Source: an uncultured Oscillospiraceae bacterium (GTDB lineage Bacteria > Bacillota > Clostridia > Oscillospirales > Oscillospiraceae). Taken from it: a stretch of DNA of 64,000 nucleotides. This document shows, one piece after another, positions 31,233-40,637 of this stretch (position 1 is its first letter; every line of letters starts with the position of its first letter). The stretch spans positions 1-64,000 of the forward strand of contig CAKTIM010000006.1 in assembly GCA_934565795.1 (NCBI GenBank), in the 5' to 3' direction. The position numbers were made by a program, and so were the translations under genes. Below the pieces are notes generated by a model. The model was not told the DNA's origin. It saw only the letters and a program-made list of their open reading frames with translations, and did not search any database.

Positions 31233-33057
31233 TCCCGCCATCAGCCACGTCACGCTGAAGCGGTTCGCTCCCATCTGCCTTTTATATACCCTGGGGCTGG
31301 TGCTGCTCACCGTGGGCAAGCTAAACGCCAACGGATACCAGGTCAACGCGGTGCTGGGCATCCAGGAGCTGTGTCCCTTTGCCGTTGTCTGCAATCTGGC
31401 CTACGCCCTGGTTCTTGCTCAGCTGCTCATGGGCGACCTGTATACCCCCCGGCTCGGCTATGCGCTGCACGCTCTGCCCATCACCCTGGGCGGCTGGTTC
31501 GGCACCCAGGTGATCCTGGGCATCCTCAGCGTGCTCCCCGGCATCCTGCTCTCCGCGGGATTTATGCTGACCGTGCTCACCAGATATCAGATCGTCATTC
31601 TCTATTGGATGGCTGCCGCCCTGCTCAGCTTCCTGTTCTTCTTCGGCCTCGCTCTGCTTTGCTCCGTGGCAGCGGGAAATCGGATCGGGATGCTGCTGCT
31701 CTACTGCATTGCAAACTTTTGGGGACTTTTCTACGGCTGGACAAGGATCCGCATTCTCTCCCCCCTGATCTACGGCATGTACCTGCCGGGGTATGGTGCC
31801 CAGTTTGTCCCCATCACGACCATGCTGAGCCGCGACCCCTTTGTAATTATCTACCAGGAGCAGCAGCCCAACTATACCGACGGCCCCGTGGCCTACTTTG
31901 GCTCCCGGGATGTGGATCATCTGAATTTCTCCAACAGTTATCTGTGGATCCTACTGGCCTTTGCCGCGGCGGGCTGTGTGCTCATTGGGCTTGCCATGTA
32001 TCTGCTGCGCCGCCGCAGGCCGGAATGCGCCGGTGACCTGCTGGCCTTCCGGCCCATGGCCCCGGTGCTGCTGGTGCTGTGCTCCGTATTCACCGGCATT
32101 CTGTTCCACGTGATCTCGAATACCTTTGGCGGGCAGTTGGGATATCCCATGATGTTCATCGGCATGATCGTGGGTTATTATGCCATGCTCATGCTGCTGC
32201 GGCGGCAGACCCGGGTGTTTACAAAAAAGTCCATTCTTCCCCTGGCGCTGATATTGGTCATCACCCTGGCGGGGATCACCGCCACCGGCCTGAACCTGTT
32301 CGGCTTCACCTACAAGGTTCCTGAGGTGAACCAGGTGGAGCAGGTAGAGCTTGACGTCTGGGGCTGCGGCAACCCCCTGAATTCCTCCCGGCCGGAGGAT
32401 ATCGCCCTGGCCATCCAGGTGCAGGAGGAATGCCTGAGCACCCACAGGCGGGCGGAGCGGCAGCGTCCCCTGCTGGAGCGCATCTACGGTGACGAGGAAA
32501 CCGCCCCGGGCATGAACAAGGACGATGATGATTACACCGGTCGGGTATCCATTGTGTACACGCTGAAAAACGGCAAAACCATCAGCCGGATGTATTACCT
32601 CTTCTCCGATTATGAGTGCCTGGAGCCGCTGCGGCTTACCTTCTCCGCACCGGAGTATATATTCACCCGCGGGGACAGCATCGATGCATTCCTGGATGAA
32701 AACGGGAAATTTGACCGGCAGAAGCTGATGAATATGCTCCAGGGCGTGCAGCTCACCTGCTGGCATGAGCAGATTGACGAGCTCACCGGCGATTTGACCA
32801 GCCGCATTTCCGACGACGATGTCCCCGGCCTGATCGACGCCATTCTGGCGGACTGCGAAGCCGGCAACATCGCCCAGTCCTACATCTTCCACACCGACGA
32901 GATCTACACCGACAGCCTCGGCGTATATTATGTGGACACGCGCGTGAACCCCCTGGGCTACACCGGCAACTTCCTCATCAGCCTCTACTCCGCCAACGTC
33001 AACACCTTCAATTACCTCATCGCCCACGGCTACCACCCCCCGCTGGAGGAACAGTAG
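31207..33057 (+). CDS. ABC transporter permease-like membrane protein with large extracytoplasmic or cytoplasmic C-terminal domain
   Basis: A 616-aa protein with about ten hydrophobic segments in its first 365 residues (ICLLYTLGLVLLTVG, AVVCNLAYALVLAQLL, WMAAALLSFLFFFGLALLC and others, the last LPLALILVITLAGITATGLNLFG). A soluble, acidic C-terminal region of about 250 residues follows. It starts at the ATG at 31207 with GGAGGTG upstream and is the membrane partner of the ATPase. The family is that of YtrC/D-like permeases. The substrate is unknown. Confidence 0.85.
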   Translation: MKSKKTCYDPAISHVTLKRFAPICLLYTLGLVLLTVGKLNANGYQVNAVLGIQELCPFAVVCNLAYALVLAQLLMGDLYTPRLGYALHALPITLGGWFGTQVILGILSVLPGILLSAGFMLTVLTRYQIVILYWMAAALLSFLFFFGLALLCSVAAGNRIGMLLLYCIANFWGLFYGWTRIRILSPLIYGMYLPGYGAQFVPITTMLSRDPFVIIYQEQQPNYTDGPVAYFGSRDVDHLNFSNSYLWILLAFAAAGCVLIGLAMYLLRRRRPECAGDLLAFRPMAPVLLVLCSVFTGILFHVISNTFGGQLGYPMMFIGMIVGYYAMLMLLRRQTRVFTKKSILPLALILVITLAGITATGLNLFGFTYKVPEVNQVEQVELDVWGCGNPLNSSRPEDIALAIQVQEECLSTHRRAERQRPLLERIYGDEETAPGMNKDDDDYTGRVSIVYTLKNGKTISRMYYLFSDYECLEPLRLTFSAPEYIFTRGDSIDAFLDENGKFDRQKLMNMLQGVQLTCWHEQIDELTGDLTSRISDDDVPGLIDAILADCEAGNIAQSYIFHTDEIYTDSLGVYYVDTRVNPLGYTGNFLISLYSANVNTFNYLIAHGYHPPLEEQ

Positions 33058-33129
33058 CCCCACCTTCAAGGGGCAGATGCCAGATGCCCTCAGCATTGCC
33101 AATCCAAAGGCAGGCCGTTGAATAGCGCC

Positions 33130-33800
33130 ATGTAAAACCCTCTGAGTCCCGTAGGGGGCGGCAACCTGCCGCCCCGCAACGTGACGGAACAGAGCGGTAT
33201 GTTAAATGGAGGCAGCTTCCGCTCCCTCCAAAAGCTTTCCTTGGGGGAAGCTGGCAGGCCGTAGGCCTGACTGAAGAGGGCTTACCGCAGTACGTTTTTT
33301 ATTAAAGGTACGTTGAATGGTACGCACCCTCCGTAGGGGCGGATACCAGCCGCCCGCAACGTTACGGTTTCGATAGCAGTGCGTTGAATGGAAGCAGGCA
33401 AAACAACTGAGTTCGTAGGGGGCGGCAATTTGTCGCCCCGCCGTGTACCGGGATTGAGTGGTTCGTCTATACAGCTCAGTTTCATTACCTTTCGGGCGGC
33501 TGGTATCCGCCCCTACGCACTCAGAGTGTTTAACATTCTACCTTTTTAACCAAATCTCTTTCAAAACCATACGCTGAGTGCCCTCTTCAGTCGCTGCGGC
33601 GACAGCTTCCCCCACAGGGAAGCTTGGGGATGTATCCTTTTACGGTATACACTGTTCTTTACTACTTCCTAAACCGTCAGGTTGAGGGTCGACAAATTGC
33701 CGACCCCTACGGGGGCAGTGGTTTATGGGGCTGGTACTACACAACAAACTGCTACCAAAATGGCGAGTTTGCGGGCGGCTGGTATTCGCCCCTGCGGGTT
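33130..33800 (-). repeat. 670-bp composite repeat, copy 1
   Basis: This gene-free block is the inverted counterpart of 38107-38775. A 75-base identical stretch pairs 33561-33635 with 38266-38340, and similarity runs the full length. The unit is built of smaller palindromes: GTAGGGGCGGATACCAGCC (33333 on plus; 33495-33519 and 33773-33798 on minus), GGGCGGCAATTTGTCGCCC-like units (33155, 33416, 33695) and CAGTC(GCTGCGGC)GACAG with CTTCCCC hairpins (33222-33282, 33586-33630). No gene is seen. Confidence 0.85.
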
Positions 33801-33819
33801 TTGGACGCAGCGCAAAAAG

Positions 33820-33872
33820 GAAAACTCTGACGAGAGCCTGGGTTGCCAGGGTCTTGTCAGAGTTTTCTTTTC
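33820..33872. terminator. bidirectional terminator after the response regulator gene
   Basis: AAAACTCTGAC at about 33821-33831 pairs with GTCAGAGTTTT at 33855-33865 around a long loop with its own CCTGG/CCAGG hairpin; T-rich tracts flank it on both strands. It lies 20 bases beyond the stop at 33890. Confidence 0.75.
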
Positions 33873-33889
33873 AGTATGAAAATAGAGGA

Positions 33890-34630
33890 TTACACACGCA
33901 GTGTATTGCGGAATTCGTTGGCGCTCATGCCTTCCAGCTTTTTGAAGGTGCGGGCGAAGTGTGCTGTGTCGGCGTAGCCGACCATTTCGCCGATCTCACC
34001 GATTTTCAGGCTGGGGTCGGATAACAGCACCTTGGCTTTCTGGATGCGGATGGCGTTGAGAATATCGTAGAAGCTCTTTTCCGTATAGCGGTTGAGCAGC
34101 TTGGAAAGGTGCCACTGGGATACGTAGCAGCAGTCTGCCACCGCCTGCAGGGTCAGCTTTTCCCGGTAGTGGGACTGCATGTAGGCGCAGGCCTGGTCTA
34201 CAATGAAGCTGCCCGCGGTCTGGCTCTGCTCCTCTGCCTCCGCCTCGGGGGGAAGCTTTTCCAGACGGCTGACCATGGTTTGCAGCGCCTCGTTGATCTC
34301 GTCCATTTTGGTGGGCTTGAGGAGGAACCGGCACACGCCCAGGCGGATGGCCTCCTGGGCATAGGCAAAGTCCCGGTAGCCGGTCATCACGCTCACCTGC
34401 ATATTGGGGAACTCGCTGCGCAGGCCGGCCAGCATGGTAAGTCCATTCTGGCCGGGCATGCGGATGTCGGTAAAGAGAATATGGGGGTGGAAGGCGTGGA
34501 TGGCATCGGCCCCGGAGGCGGCGTCGTTGGCGATGGAAACCACCTGGCAGCCGTAGTCGGCCCATTTTACCACCTTGCGCAGGCCCTCTACAATAATGCT
34601 TTCATCATCAATCAGCACAACTCGGTACAT
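33890..34630 (-). CDS. AraC-type response regulator
   Basis: A 246-aa two-component regulator of the YesN type. The receiver domain at residues 1-118 has the acidic pair DDE near residue 9 and the phosphoacceptor Asp55 in FTDIRMPG, with KPT as the switch Lys. Two AraC helix-turn-helix units fill residues 145-246 (LTLQAVADCCYVSQWHLSKLL and KIGEIGEMVGYADTAHFARTFKK). It closes the operon of a CUT1 transporter and is the natural partner of the YesM-like kinase at 38848. It probably activates the binding-protein promoter. Confidence 0.93.
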   Translation of the reverse strand: MYRVVLIDDESIIVEGLRKVVKWADYGCQVVSIANDAASGADAIHAFHPHILFTDIRMPGQNGLTMLAGLRSEFPNMQVSVMTGYRDFAYAQEAIRLGVCRFLLKPTKMDEINEALQTMVSRLEKLPPEAEAEEQSQTAGSFIVDQACAYMQSHYREKLTLQAVADCCYVSQWHLSKLLNRYTEKSFYDILNAIRIQKAKVLLSDPSLKIGEIGEMVGYADTAHFARTFKKLEGMSANEFRNTLRV

Positions 34631-34677
34631 GTATATCGCCCCCTAATAGGGCATTATACAGCATGATCCCCGAAAAA

Positions 34678-35535
34678 TCAACCCTTCACTGCACCGGCGG
34701 TGAGGCCCTTGATGATGTGCTTTTGCAGGCACATGTACACAATGAGCACCGGCACGACCACCAGCACCACGGAGGAGGCCATCAGGCCGTAGTTCACGCC
34801 CGCCTGAGAGCTGATCTCGTTGAGCAGGCCCGTGATGGCCCGCTCCTGGGGATAGCGCAGGAAGAAGGACTGGGTGAACAGGTCATTGTAGCTCCACAGG
34901 AACGCGAAGATGGCCACGGTAGCAAAGGAGGACTTGGCGGCGGGGACGATGATGCGGAAGAAGATCTGGAACACGTTGCAGCCGTCCAGGTACGCGCTCT
35001 CTTCCAGCTCGATGGGCACCGACTGGATAAAGCCCTTCAGTATCACGATGGCAAAGCACAGGTTGCCCGCGATCTGGGGCAGCGCGGTCGCCACCAGGCT
35101 CAGCCAGCGGTTGCCGGTACCGGCAACGCCCATGAGCACCTGCATCCGAAACACAGGGATGATGGTGGAGAACACGGGGAACATCATGCCGGCCATCACC
35201 AGGCTCTGCAGGAAGCCCCGGCCGCGGAAGCGGTAGCGGCACAGGCCATAGGCGGCCAGGCCGGCCAGGATGACCACCACGATGGTGACGGTGCCGGAGA
35301 TCAGAATGGAGTTCAGATAGGCGTTGCCAAAGTCGGAGCGCTCCATGGCCACCTTGTAGTTGTCCATGGTGAAGGCCTCTCCCAGAGGAATGGAGAAGGA
35401 ATCGGTGAGGATCAGGCCCTTCTTGCGGAAGGAGTTGAGGATGACCCAGATAAAGGGGTATACGGTGGTCAGGCCCCAGAGGGTCAGCACGATATACGTC
35501 ACAGCCTTGCTGACGCTGAATTTCTTTTCGATCAT
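34678..35535 (-). CDS. CUT1 sugar ABC transporter permease (MalG type)
   Basis: A 285-aa inner-membrane permease with six helices and the EAA loop ELEESAYLDGCNVFQIFFRIIVP near residue 195, which docks the ATPase. The start is the ATG at 35535 with AAGGAGGGCGG upstream; an upstream ATG in frame overlaps the previous gene and lacks a site. It is 13 bases after its sister permease. The ATPase (MsmX/MalK type) is not in the window, so a shared housekeeping ATPase is implied. Confidence 0.94.
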   Translation of the reverse strand: MIEKKFSVSKAVTYIVLTLWGLTTVYPFIWVILNSFRKKGLILTDSFSIPLGEAFTMDNYKVAMERSDFGNAYLNSILISGTVTIVVVILAGLAAYGLCRYRFRGRGFLQSLVMAGMMFPVFSTIIPVFRMQVLMGVAGTGNRWLSLVATALPQIAGNLCFAIVILKGFIQSVPIELEESAYLDGCNVFQIFFRIIVPAAKSSFATVAIFAFLWSYNDLFTQSFFLRYPQERAITGLLNEISSQAGVNYGLMASSVVLVVVPVLIVYMCLQKHIIKGLTAGAVKG

Positions 35536-35548
35536 ATATCCGCCCTCC

Positions 35549-36475
35549 TTAGTAATCTTCCGTGGGCTTGAATACCCGGTTGGCGACATTGGACAGAATC
35601 ACGCCAAGCACCACAATCAAAACGGCGATGGTGCTGCCGTAGTCTACGTTCATTTTGTTGAAGGTCTGGTCGTACATGTATGTGCCGGTGAGCCAGCCCT
35701 GATTGTTGGGCATACCCGCGCCGAACATGACCCAGGGCAGGTCAAAGACCTTCAGTGCGCCGGTGACGGCCAGCACCAGGCAGGTGCACAGCACGTTGCG
35801 CAGCATGGGAAGGGTGATGTAACGAATCTTTTTCAGGCCGGAAGCGCCGTCCAGCGCAGCAGCCTCAAACAGGTCGCTGGGAATATTGTTCAGGCCGGTG
35901 ATCAGAATGACGAAGTAGAAGCCGACGTACTGCCAGATAACCGGCAGGAACATGGTGGTCATATAGTGGGCCTGGTCTTTCCAGTCCAGCCACTTGACCA
36001 CAAGCTTGCCGCTGGCCTTGACCTCCGATTCCAAGAGGCCCATCTTCAGCAGCAGCTGGTTGACCATGCCGCCCTTGTACAGGAACATCAGATTGAACAT
36101 CAGGCCCAGGGCGGTAGCGGAAATGACGATGGGGAAGAAATAGACGGTACGGAATACCTTGGAGCCGACCCGGATGGAATCCACCAGCAGCGCCAGGATC
36201 AGGGCGACGCCCACCTGGAACACCACGGTGCATACGGTAAGGATCACGGTGTTTTTCAGTGCGGTGCGCATGTTCGGGTCGGTGAGCATGCGTGCATAGT
36301 TCTCATACCAGGGATCATTGACGCCATCGGCCGCGCGCCCCAGTCCGCCGATATCCAGGAACGTATTGAAAATGTTTTGCAGGAAGGGATAATACAGATA
36401 GGCAATCAGAAAGACAAATGCCGGGAGCAGGAAGAGCAGCAGCGGCGATTTTTTCTTATAGATCATGGAGCTCAT
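35549..36475 (-). CDS. CUT1 sugar ABC transporter permease (MalF type)
   Basis: A 308-aa permease. It begins KKKSPLLLFLLPAFVFLIAYLYYPF, has six helices and the EAA loop DLFEAAALDGASGLKKIRYITLP near residue 205. It pairs with the MalG-type subunit to form the translocation channel. A hairpin separates it from the binding-protein gene. Confidence 0.94.
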   Translation of the reverse strand: MSSMIYKKKSPLLLFLLPAFVFLIAYLYYPFLQNIFNTFLDIGGLGRAADGVNDPWYENYARMLTDPNMRTALKNTVILTVCTVVFQVGVALILALLVDSIRVGSKVFRTVYFFPIVISATALGLMFNLMFLYKGGMVNQLLLKMGLLESEVKASGKLVVKWLDWKDQAHYMTTMFLPVIWQYVGFYFVILITGLNNIPSDLFEAAALDGASGLKKIRYITLPMLRNVLCTCLVLAVTGALKVFDLPWVMFGAGMPNNQGWLTGTYMYDQTFNKMNVDYGSTIAVLIVVLGVILSNVANRVFKPTEDY

Positions 36476-36504
36476 GGCCGCACCATCCTTTTTGTTGAGA
36501 TAAG

Positions 36505-36535
36505 GCGGGGGCCGCTGCCTTTGGCAGCAGCCCCC
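36505..36535 (-). other. intergenic hairpin between binding protein and permease genes
   Basis: GGGGGCCGCTGCC and GCAGCAGCCCCC form a strong stem at about 36509-36535 with a TTTG loop. Such hairpins commonly lower permease expression relative to the binding protein by processing or partial termination. Confidence 0.65.
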
Positions 36536-36560
36536 ATTGAGGAAATAATGTAGGTTAGAA

Positions 36561-37832
36561 TCAGTTGAGCTTCATTGCGGACTCAACGGCCTCGGCAGCG
36601 GTCATCTGGCCGGAAACGACCTTCTGAACGTTGGCGAACAGGTCGCCCTTGGCTTCGGCAGTGATGGTATCCTGCACAGCGCCGACCACGCCGGTGATGT
36701 TGGCGTTGCAGGCGGCAGCAGACTGCTGGATGGCGTTCAGGCCGCTGGGGGTAGCGCCGTTCTTCAGAGCGGTGACCTCGGTGGTGACGAACTTGCTCAG
36801 GGTCTCATCGCTGGTCAGCTGGGAGACGAACTCAACAGCGGCAGCCTGCTTGGCGGGATCGTCCCAAGCCTTGCGGGTGATGAAGTAGCCCATGGAGATG
36901 CCGCCGATGGCATCGGTAGCGGGGCGCTCACCCTTGCCGGGCACGCAGCAGACGACGTAGTCTTCCAGGTTGTCAGCGTGGTTCTCGGAGAAGTAGCCGC
37001 ACTTCCAGGAGCCGTCGATCAGGAAAGCAGCTTCGCCTTCGCCGAACAGGGAAACGGTCTCAGCATCGGTAGCGGTCAGGGTGTTTTCGGGGAAGTAGCC
37101 AGCCTCGTACAGAGCCTTCAGGTCTTCCAGGGCAGCGATCCACTTCTGGGCGACGGCGTCGTCGACCAGCTTGCCGTTCTCGTCAACAGTGGGGACTTCC
37201 AGCTGGGTGGCCAGGGAGCCATTGTTCATGACGGCGAACTCGAACCAGTAGTGAGGAACCTCGAACAGAGAGCAGGCGATGGGGGTGTAGCCGGCTTCCT
37301 TGATGGTCTCGCAGTCGGCCAGGAACTGTTCCCAGGTGTAGTCGGGGCCGGGAACCTCAACGCCACAGTCGTCCAGGACGGCCTTGTTGACGAACATGTT
37401 CTCCCAGAAGCCAGCGGAGGGAACAGCGTAGTGCTTGCCGTCAGCGGCGACAGCCATCATGGAATCCTTCATGTTGGCGGCGTAGTCGGGGTAGACGGAG
37501 CGGATCTCTTCGATGGAGACGACCTTGTTGCCGTTGATGAAGGGATCGGCGTCGGCGTTGGTGAAGAAGAACAGGACATCGGGCTCGGAGCCGGTCTCGA
37601 AGTCGGTCAGAACCTTGGCCTTCCACTGCTCATTGGAAGTGGCGGAGCCATCGTTGACCTTGTTGCCAGTGGAAGCTTCGTAGGCAGCGACAGCGTCCTC
37701 GAAGTTCTTGCGGTTGCCATCATCGCCGCCGTAGGAGGTGACGACGTTCAGGGTGACGGAGTCGGCGTGTGCGCAGACGACAAAGCCCAGGCACATAGCG
37801 ACGACGAGCAGGAATGCAGTGATCTTTTTCAT
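36561..37832 (-). CDS. extracellular sugar-binding protein of the CUT1 transporter
   Basis: A 423-aa binding protein of the MalE/UgpB class. The signal peptide is MKKITAFLLVVAMCLGFVVC with cleavage after AHA (residue 23), and no lipobox, so a secreted rather than lipid-anchored form is predicted. The mature part shows TSYGGDDGNRKNFEDAV, the conserved YAVPSAGFWENMFVNKAVLDD, and EGEAAFLIDGSW. It is first in the operon, followed by two permeases and the response regulator. Its codon use is markedly uniform (few synonymous choices), which suggests high expression. The ligand is probably the beta-disaccharide cleaved by the GH94 enzyme. Confidence 0.94.
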   Translation of the reverse strand: MKKITAFLLVVAMCLGFVVCAHADSVTLNVVTSYGGDDGNRKNFEDAVAAYEASTGNKVNDGSATSNEQWKAKVLTDFETGSEPDVLFFFTNADADPFINGNKVVSIEEIRSVYPDYAANMKDSMMAVAADGKHYAVPSAGFWENMFVNKAVLDDCGVEVPGPDYTWEQFLADCETIKEAGYTPIACSLFEVPHYWFEFAVMNNGSLATQLEVPTVDENGKLVDDAVAQKWIAALEDLKALYEAGYFPENTLTATDAETVSLFGEGEAAFLIDGSWKCGYFSENHADNLEDYVVCCVPGKGERPATDAIGGISMGYFITRKAWDDPAKQAAAVEFVSQLTSDETLSKFVTTEVTALKNGATPSGLNAIQQSAAACNANITGVVGAVQDTITAEAKGDLFANVQKVVSGQMTAAEAVESAMKLN

Positions 37833-37884
37833 GGTGTTCGCTCCTTTAATTTAATTGTGACATTTCACTCATGTCAGTGTCTGC

Positions 37885-37913
37885 ATTATACAAAAAGTAA
37901 ACAGTATGCACAA
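37885..37913 (-). promoter_or_regulatory. promoter of the sugar transporter operon
   Basis: On the minus strand TTGTGC (37913-37908), 17 bases, TATAAT (37890-37885). The poor -35 fits an activator-dependent promoter, consistent with the AraC-type response regulator. Confidence 0.65.
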
Positions 37914-38106
37914 TCCCCCCGCTTGTGGTTTATTGTCCATCCTTGGCACCTTGCCTGAAAATGGCAATCGCAGCGTCAATAATTCATCCATATTGCAGAC
38001 ACCCCTATTCACATTGCCCGAAAGAAGCGCCCTTCAGGACATCGGATTGAATGTATTTGCCAATTCCCCACTTTGCTGCCCCCCTGGATGCGAATCAAGG
38101 GCAGAA

Positions 38107-38775
38107 ATCCGTAGGGGCGGATACCAGCCGCCCGCAACGTCGCGGAATTGAGCTGTCAGTTGAATGAACATTACCAAAAGTTTCTGAGTTCGTAGGGGGC
38201 GGCAAATTGTCGCCCCTCAACTCGACGGTTTAGGAAGCAGTAAAGATAAACGTATACCCTCAAGTATACATCCCCAAGCTTCCCTGTGGGGGAAGCTGTC
38301 GCCGCAGCGACTGAAGAGGGCACTCAGCGTATGGTTTTGAGAGAGACTTCACTAAAAAGGTACAATGTTCAATACTTTGAGTCCGTAGGGGCGGATATTA
38401 GCCGCCCGAAAGGTAACGAACGTGAGCTGTATAGACGAACCGCTCAATCCCGGTACATGGCGGGGCGACAAATTTGCCGCCCCCTACGAACTCAGTTGTT
38501 TTGCCTGCTTCCACTCAACGCACTGCTATCGAAACCGTAACGTTGCGGGCGGCTGGTATCCGCCCCTACGGGTGAGGTGCTCACCATTCAACACGCCCTT
38601 TAAGAAAATCCACGTGCGGTAGGCCCTCTTCAGTCAGCCCTACGGGCTGCCAGCTTCCCCCAAGGGAAGCTTTTGGAGGGGGGCGGAAGCTGGTGCCATT
38701 CAACGGGGTGCTTTTGAAATGGCAACATTGCGGGTCGACAAATTGCCGACCCCTACGGGACTCAGAATGTTTTAA
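38107..38775 (+). repeat. 670-bp composite repeat, copy 2
   Basis: Inverted relative to copy 1 at 33130-33800. It contains the same series of units: CCGTAGGGGCGGATACCAGC near 38109, a GGCGGCAAATTGTCGCCC hairpin at 38196, the 75-base identical block at 38266-38340, a second GTAGGGGCGGAT unit at 38386, an inverted GGCGGCTGGTATCCGCCCC at 38548 and a CAGCTTCCCCCAAGGGAAGC hairpin near 38650. The whole interval 37914-38847 has no gene. Confidence 0.85.
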
Positions 38776-38847
38776 TTCTCTCGTTTTTTCCTGGAATATG
38801 CGAATATTTCTACCCTTGATTCGCATCGTTGGGGAGCCAAGGACACA

Positions 38848-40506
38848 TCAGGCCGGGAAGTGGAGGCGGGCGAGGATGGTGCCGGGGGCGGCTTCCTCGA
38901 TGGTCAGGCCGCCTGCGTCGCCGTAGAGCAGCTTCAGGCGGCGGTAGACGTTGCGCAGGCCCACCCGGCCGCTGCCGGTGTACTCCGCCGAGGTCAGCTG
39001 ACGGATGTTCTCCCGATCCTTGTCGGTCATGGTGCCGTCGTGCTCCACCTCCAGGATGATCTCGCCCGCCTCCTGCCGGGCACGCAGGGTCAGCCTGCCG
39101 CCCCGGCTGGCGGTGATGTCATGCTCCACCGCATTTTCCACGATGGGCTGCAAAATGAGTCTGGGGATCAGCTGGGCGGCCATCTCATCCGGGATCTCCT
39201 TGGTCACCCGCAGATTGCCGCCCAGGCGCTCGCGGATGATATAGAGGTAGGCATCCACATAGCCCAGCTCCTCGGACAGCGGAATCTGCGTCCGGCCGTC
39301 CCGATCCAGGGCAGCCGTGAGCATGGTGGACAGGGCCTCGATCATGGCGCACACCCGCTCGTTGTCGGCCAGGCGGGCCTCCCAGCTGATGATCTCCAGG
39401 GTATTGTTCAGGAAGTGGGGATTGATCTGGGATTGCAGTGCCTTGATCTGGGCCTTCTGCGCGGCCCGCTGCTCCTGATAGGAGCGCTCGAACTGGTTTT
39501 TCAGTTCCGTGGACATGACGTTGAAATTGGCGTACAGCCTCTCAAACTCCGCGTTGGGAGCTGTTTTTTCGATCTGGTAGCCCCGCTGGCCCGCCTGAAT
39601 CTGGCCGTTGGCCTCCGCCAGGGTCTCCATGGGGAAGCTGACATGCCGGTGGAACAGGGCGATCATCACCAGCAGCAGGGGCAGCACCATCAGCGCCACG
39701 CCCACCACCGCCCAGCGCAGCCAGGGGGTGTCCTGCCAGAGATCGTAGGCCTCCGGGAAGGCGGACAGGGTAATCTTGTGGCCGTCGGCGTCCACGGTGT
39801 AGCGTATCTCCGTGTCGCTGCCCGGCTGGGTGCCGTTGTCCATCCGGGTGAGCATACAGTCATCCACGGTCAGCGTCAGGCTGCTCACCCGCTGGACGCC
39901 CTCCATGCTCTGCAAAACCACTGACGAATCCAGCAGCACCGCAATGGTGGCGTAGGATTCAAAGCGGCTGTTGAGAATGTTGCGCGCCATGTACAGCTCC
40001 CCATCCAAATTATAAAAGCGGATGGCGGTATCCGCGTCCTGCATGGCACCGATGATCCAGGGGGCCGTCTGCTTCACCTGGGCCAGCAGGTCGTGGCCGG
40101 TGGTGCCGCGGCAGAGCACATAGGCATTGGCGCCCTCTCCCTCCCCCCAGAAATACAGGAAGGCGGCTCGGTAGCGGCTCTCACGGGAGAAGTTCTGGGT
40201 CATGTAGTCGTTCACCGTGCGATAGAGGCTGGCGGTATCGCCGTCCTGCCGGAAGGTGCGGTAGCCGCTGCGGACGATGCCGTCGTAGGAAACCGCCTTG
40301 GAATCCCAGATGGCGTCGGCCAGGTTGGTTCGCACCTGCTCCAGAGCACTGGCAGCCTCGGACTGAATCTGCTGCCGGATGGCCTTCTGATAATTGCTGT
40401 TCAGCAGCAGGCCGGACAGGGTCACAATGCACACCACCGGCATCAGCCAGCAGATCAGGATCGTCGTCACCAGCCCGGCCCGCAGAGAAATCTTTCGTTT
40501 ACCCAT
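38848..40506 (-). CDS. sensor histidine kinase, YesM-like
   Basis: A 552-aa membrane kinase. Helix 1 lies at residues 11-33, an extracytoplasmic sensor domain follows, then helix 2 near 267-290 (WAVVGVALMVLPLLLVMIALF) and a HAMP-like linker. The His_kinase box QINPHFLNNTLEIISWE (phospho-His near residue 362) and a HATPase_c domain (PRLILQPIVENAVEHD, then the G box GSGRVGLRNVYRRL) complete it. It is the cognate of the AraC-type regulator at 33890, separated from it by the transporter genes and the repeat. Ligand sensing may be direct. Confidence 0.92.
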   Translation of the reverse strand: MGKRKISLRAGLVTTILICWLMPVVCIVTLSGLLLNSNYQKAIRQQIQSEAASALEQVRTNLADAIWDSKAVSYDGIVRSGYRTFRQDGDTASLYRTVNDYMTQNFSRESRYRAAFLYFWGEGEGANAYVLCRGTTGHDLLAQVKQTAPWIIGAMQDADTAIRFYNLDGELYMARNILNSRFESYATIAVLLDSSVVLQSMEGVQRVSSLTLTVDDCMLTRMDNGTQPGSDTEIRYTVDADGHKITLSAFPEAYDLWQDTPWLRWAVVGVALMVLPLLLVMIALFHRHVSFPMETLAEANGQIQAGQRGYQIEKTAPNAEFERLYANFNVMSTELKNQFERSYQEQRAAQKAQIKALQSQINPHFLNNTLEIISWEARLADNERVCAMIEALSTMLTAALDRDGRTQIPLSEELGYVDAYLYIIRERLGGNLRVTKEIPDEMAAQLIPRLILQPIVENAVEHDITASRGGRLTLRARQEAGEIILEVEHDGTMTDKDRENIRQLTSAEYTGSGRVGLRNVYRRLKLLYGDAGGLTIEEAAPGTILARLHFPA

Positions 40507-40557
40507 CTTTCTTCCTCCTTTTTTCTAATCCTATCACATCTTTTCCCAAAAAGAAAG

Positions 40558-40590
40558 GGTGCATCTGCGGCAAAGCAGATGCACCTTTGC
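40558..40590. terminator. bidirectional terminator
   Basis: GGTGCATCTGC at 40558-40568 and GCAGATGCACC at 40575-40585 form a perfect 11-bp stem with a 6-base loop. On the minus strand CTTTCTTTTT follows, ending the mutase transcript. Confidence 0.88.
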
Positions 40591-40637
40591 GGGGGAAAAT
40601 GGAGGAGGAGATCATCTTGGAAGATGGTGGTAGTAAA

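Noticed and set aside
33130-33800. CRISPR array suggested by repeated 20-30-base units
   Set aside because: The units are palindromic, occur in both orientations, have irregular spacing and no unique spacers of equal length; no cas genes are present.
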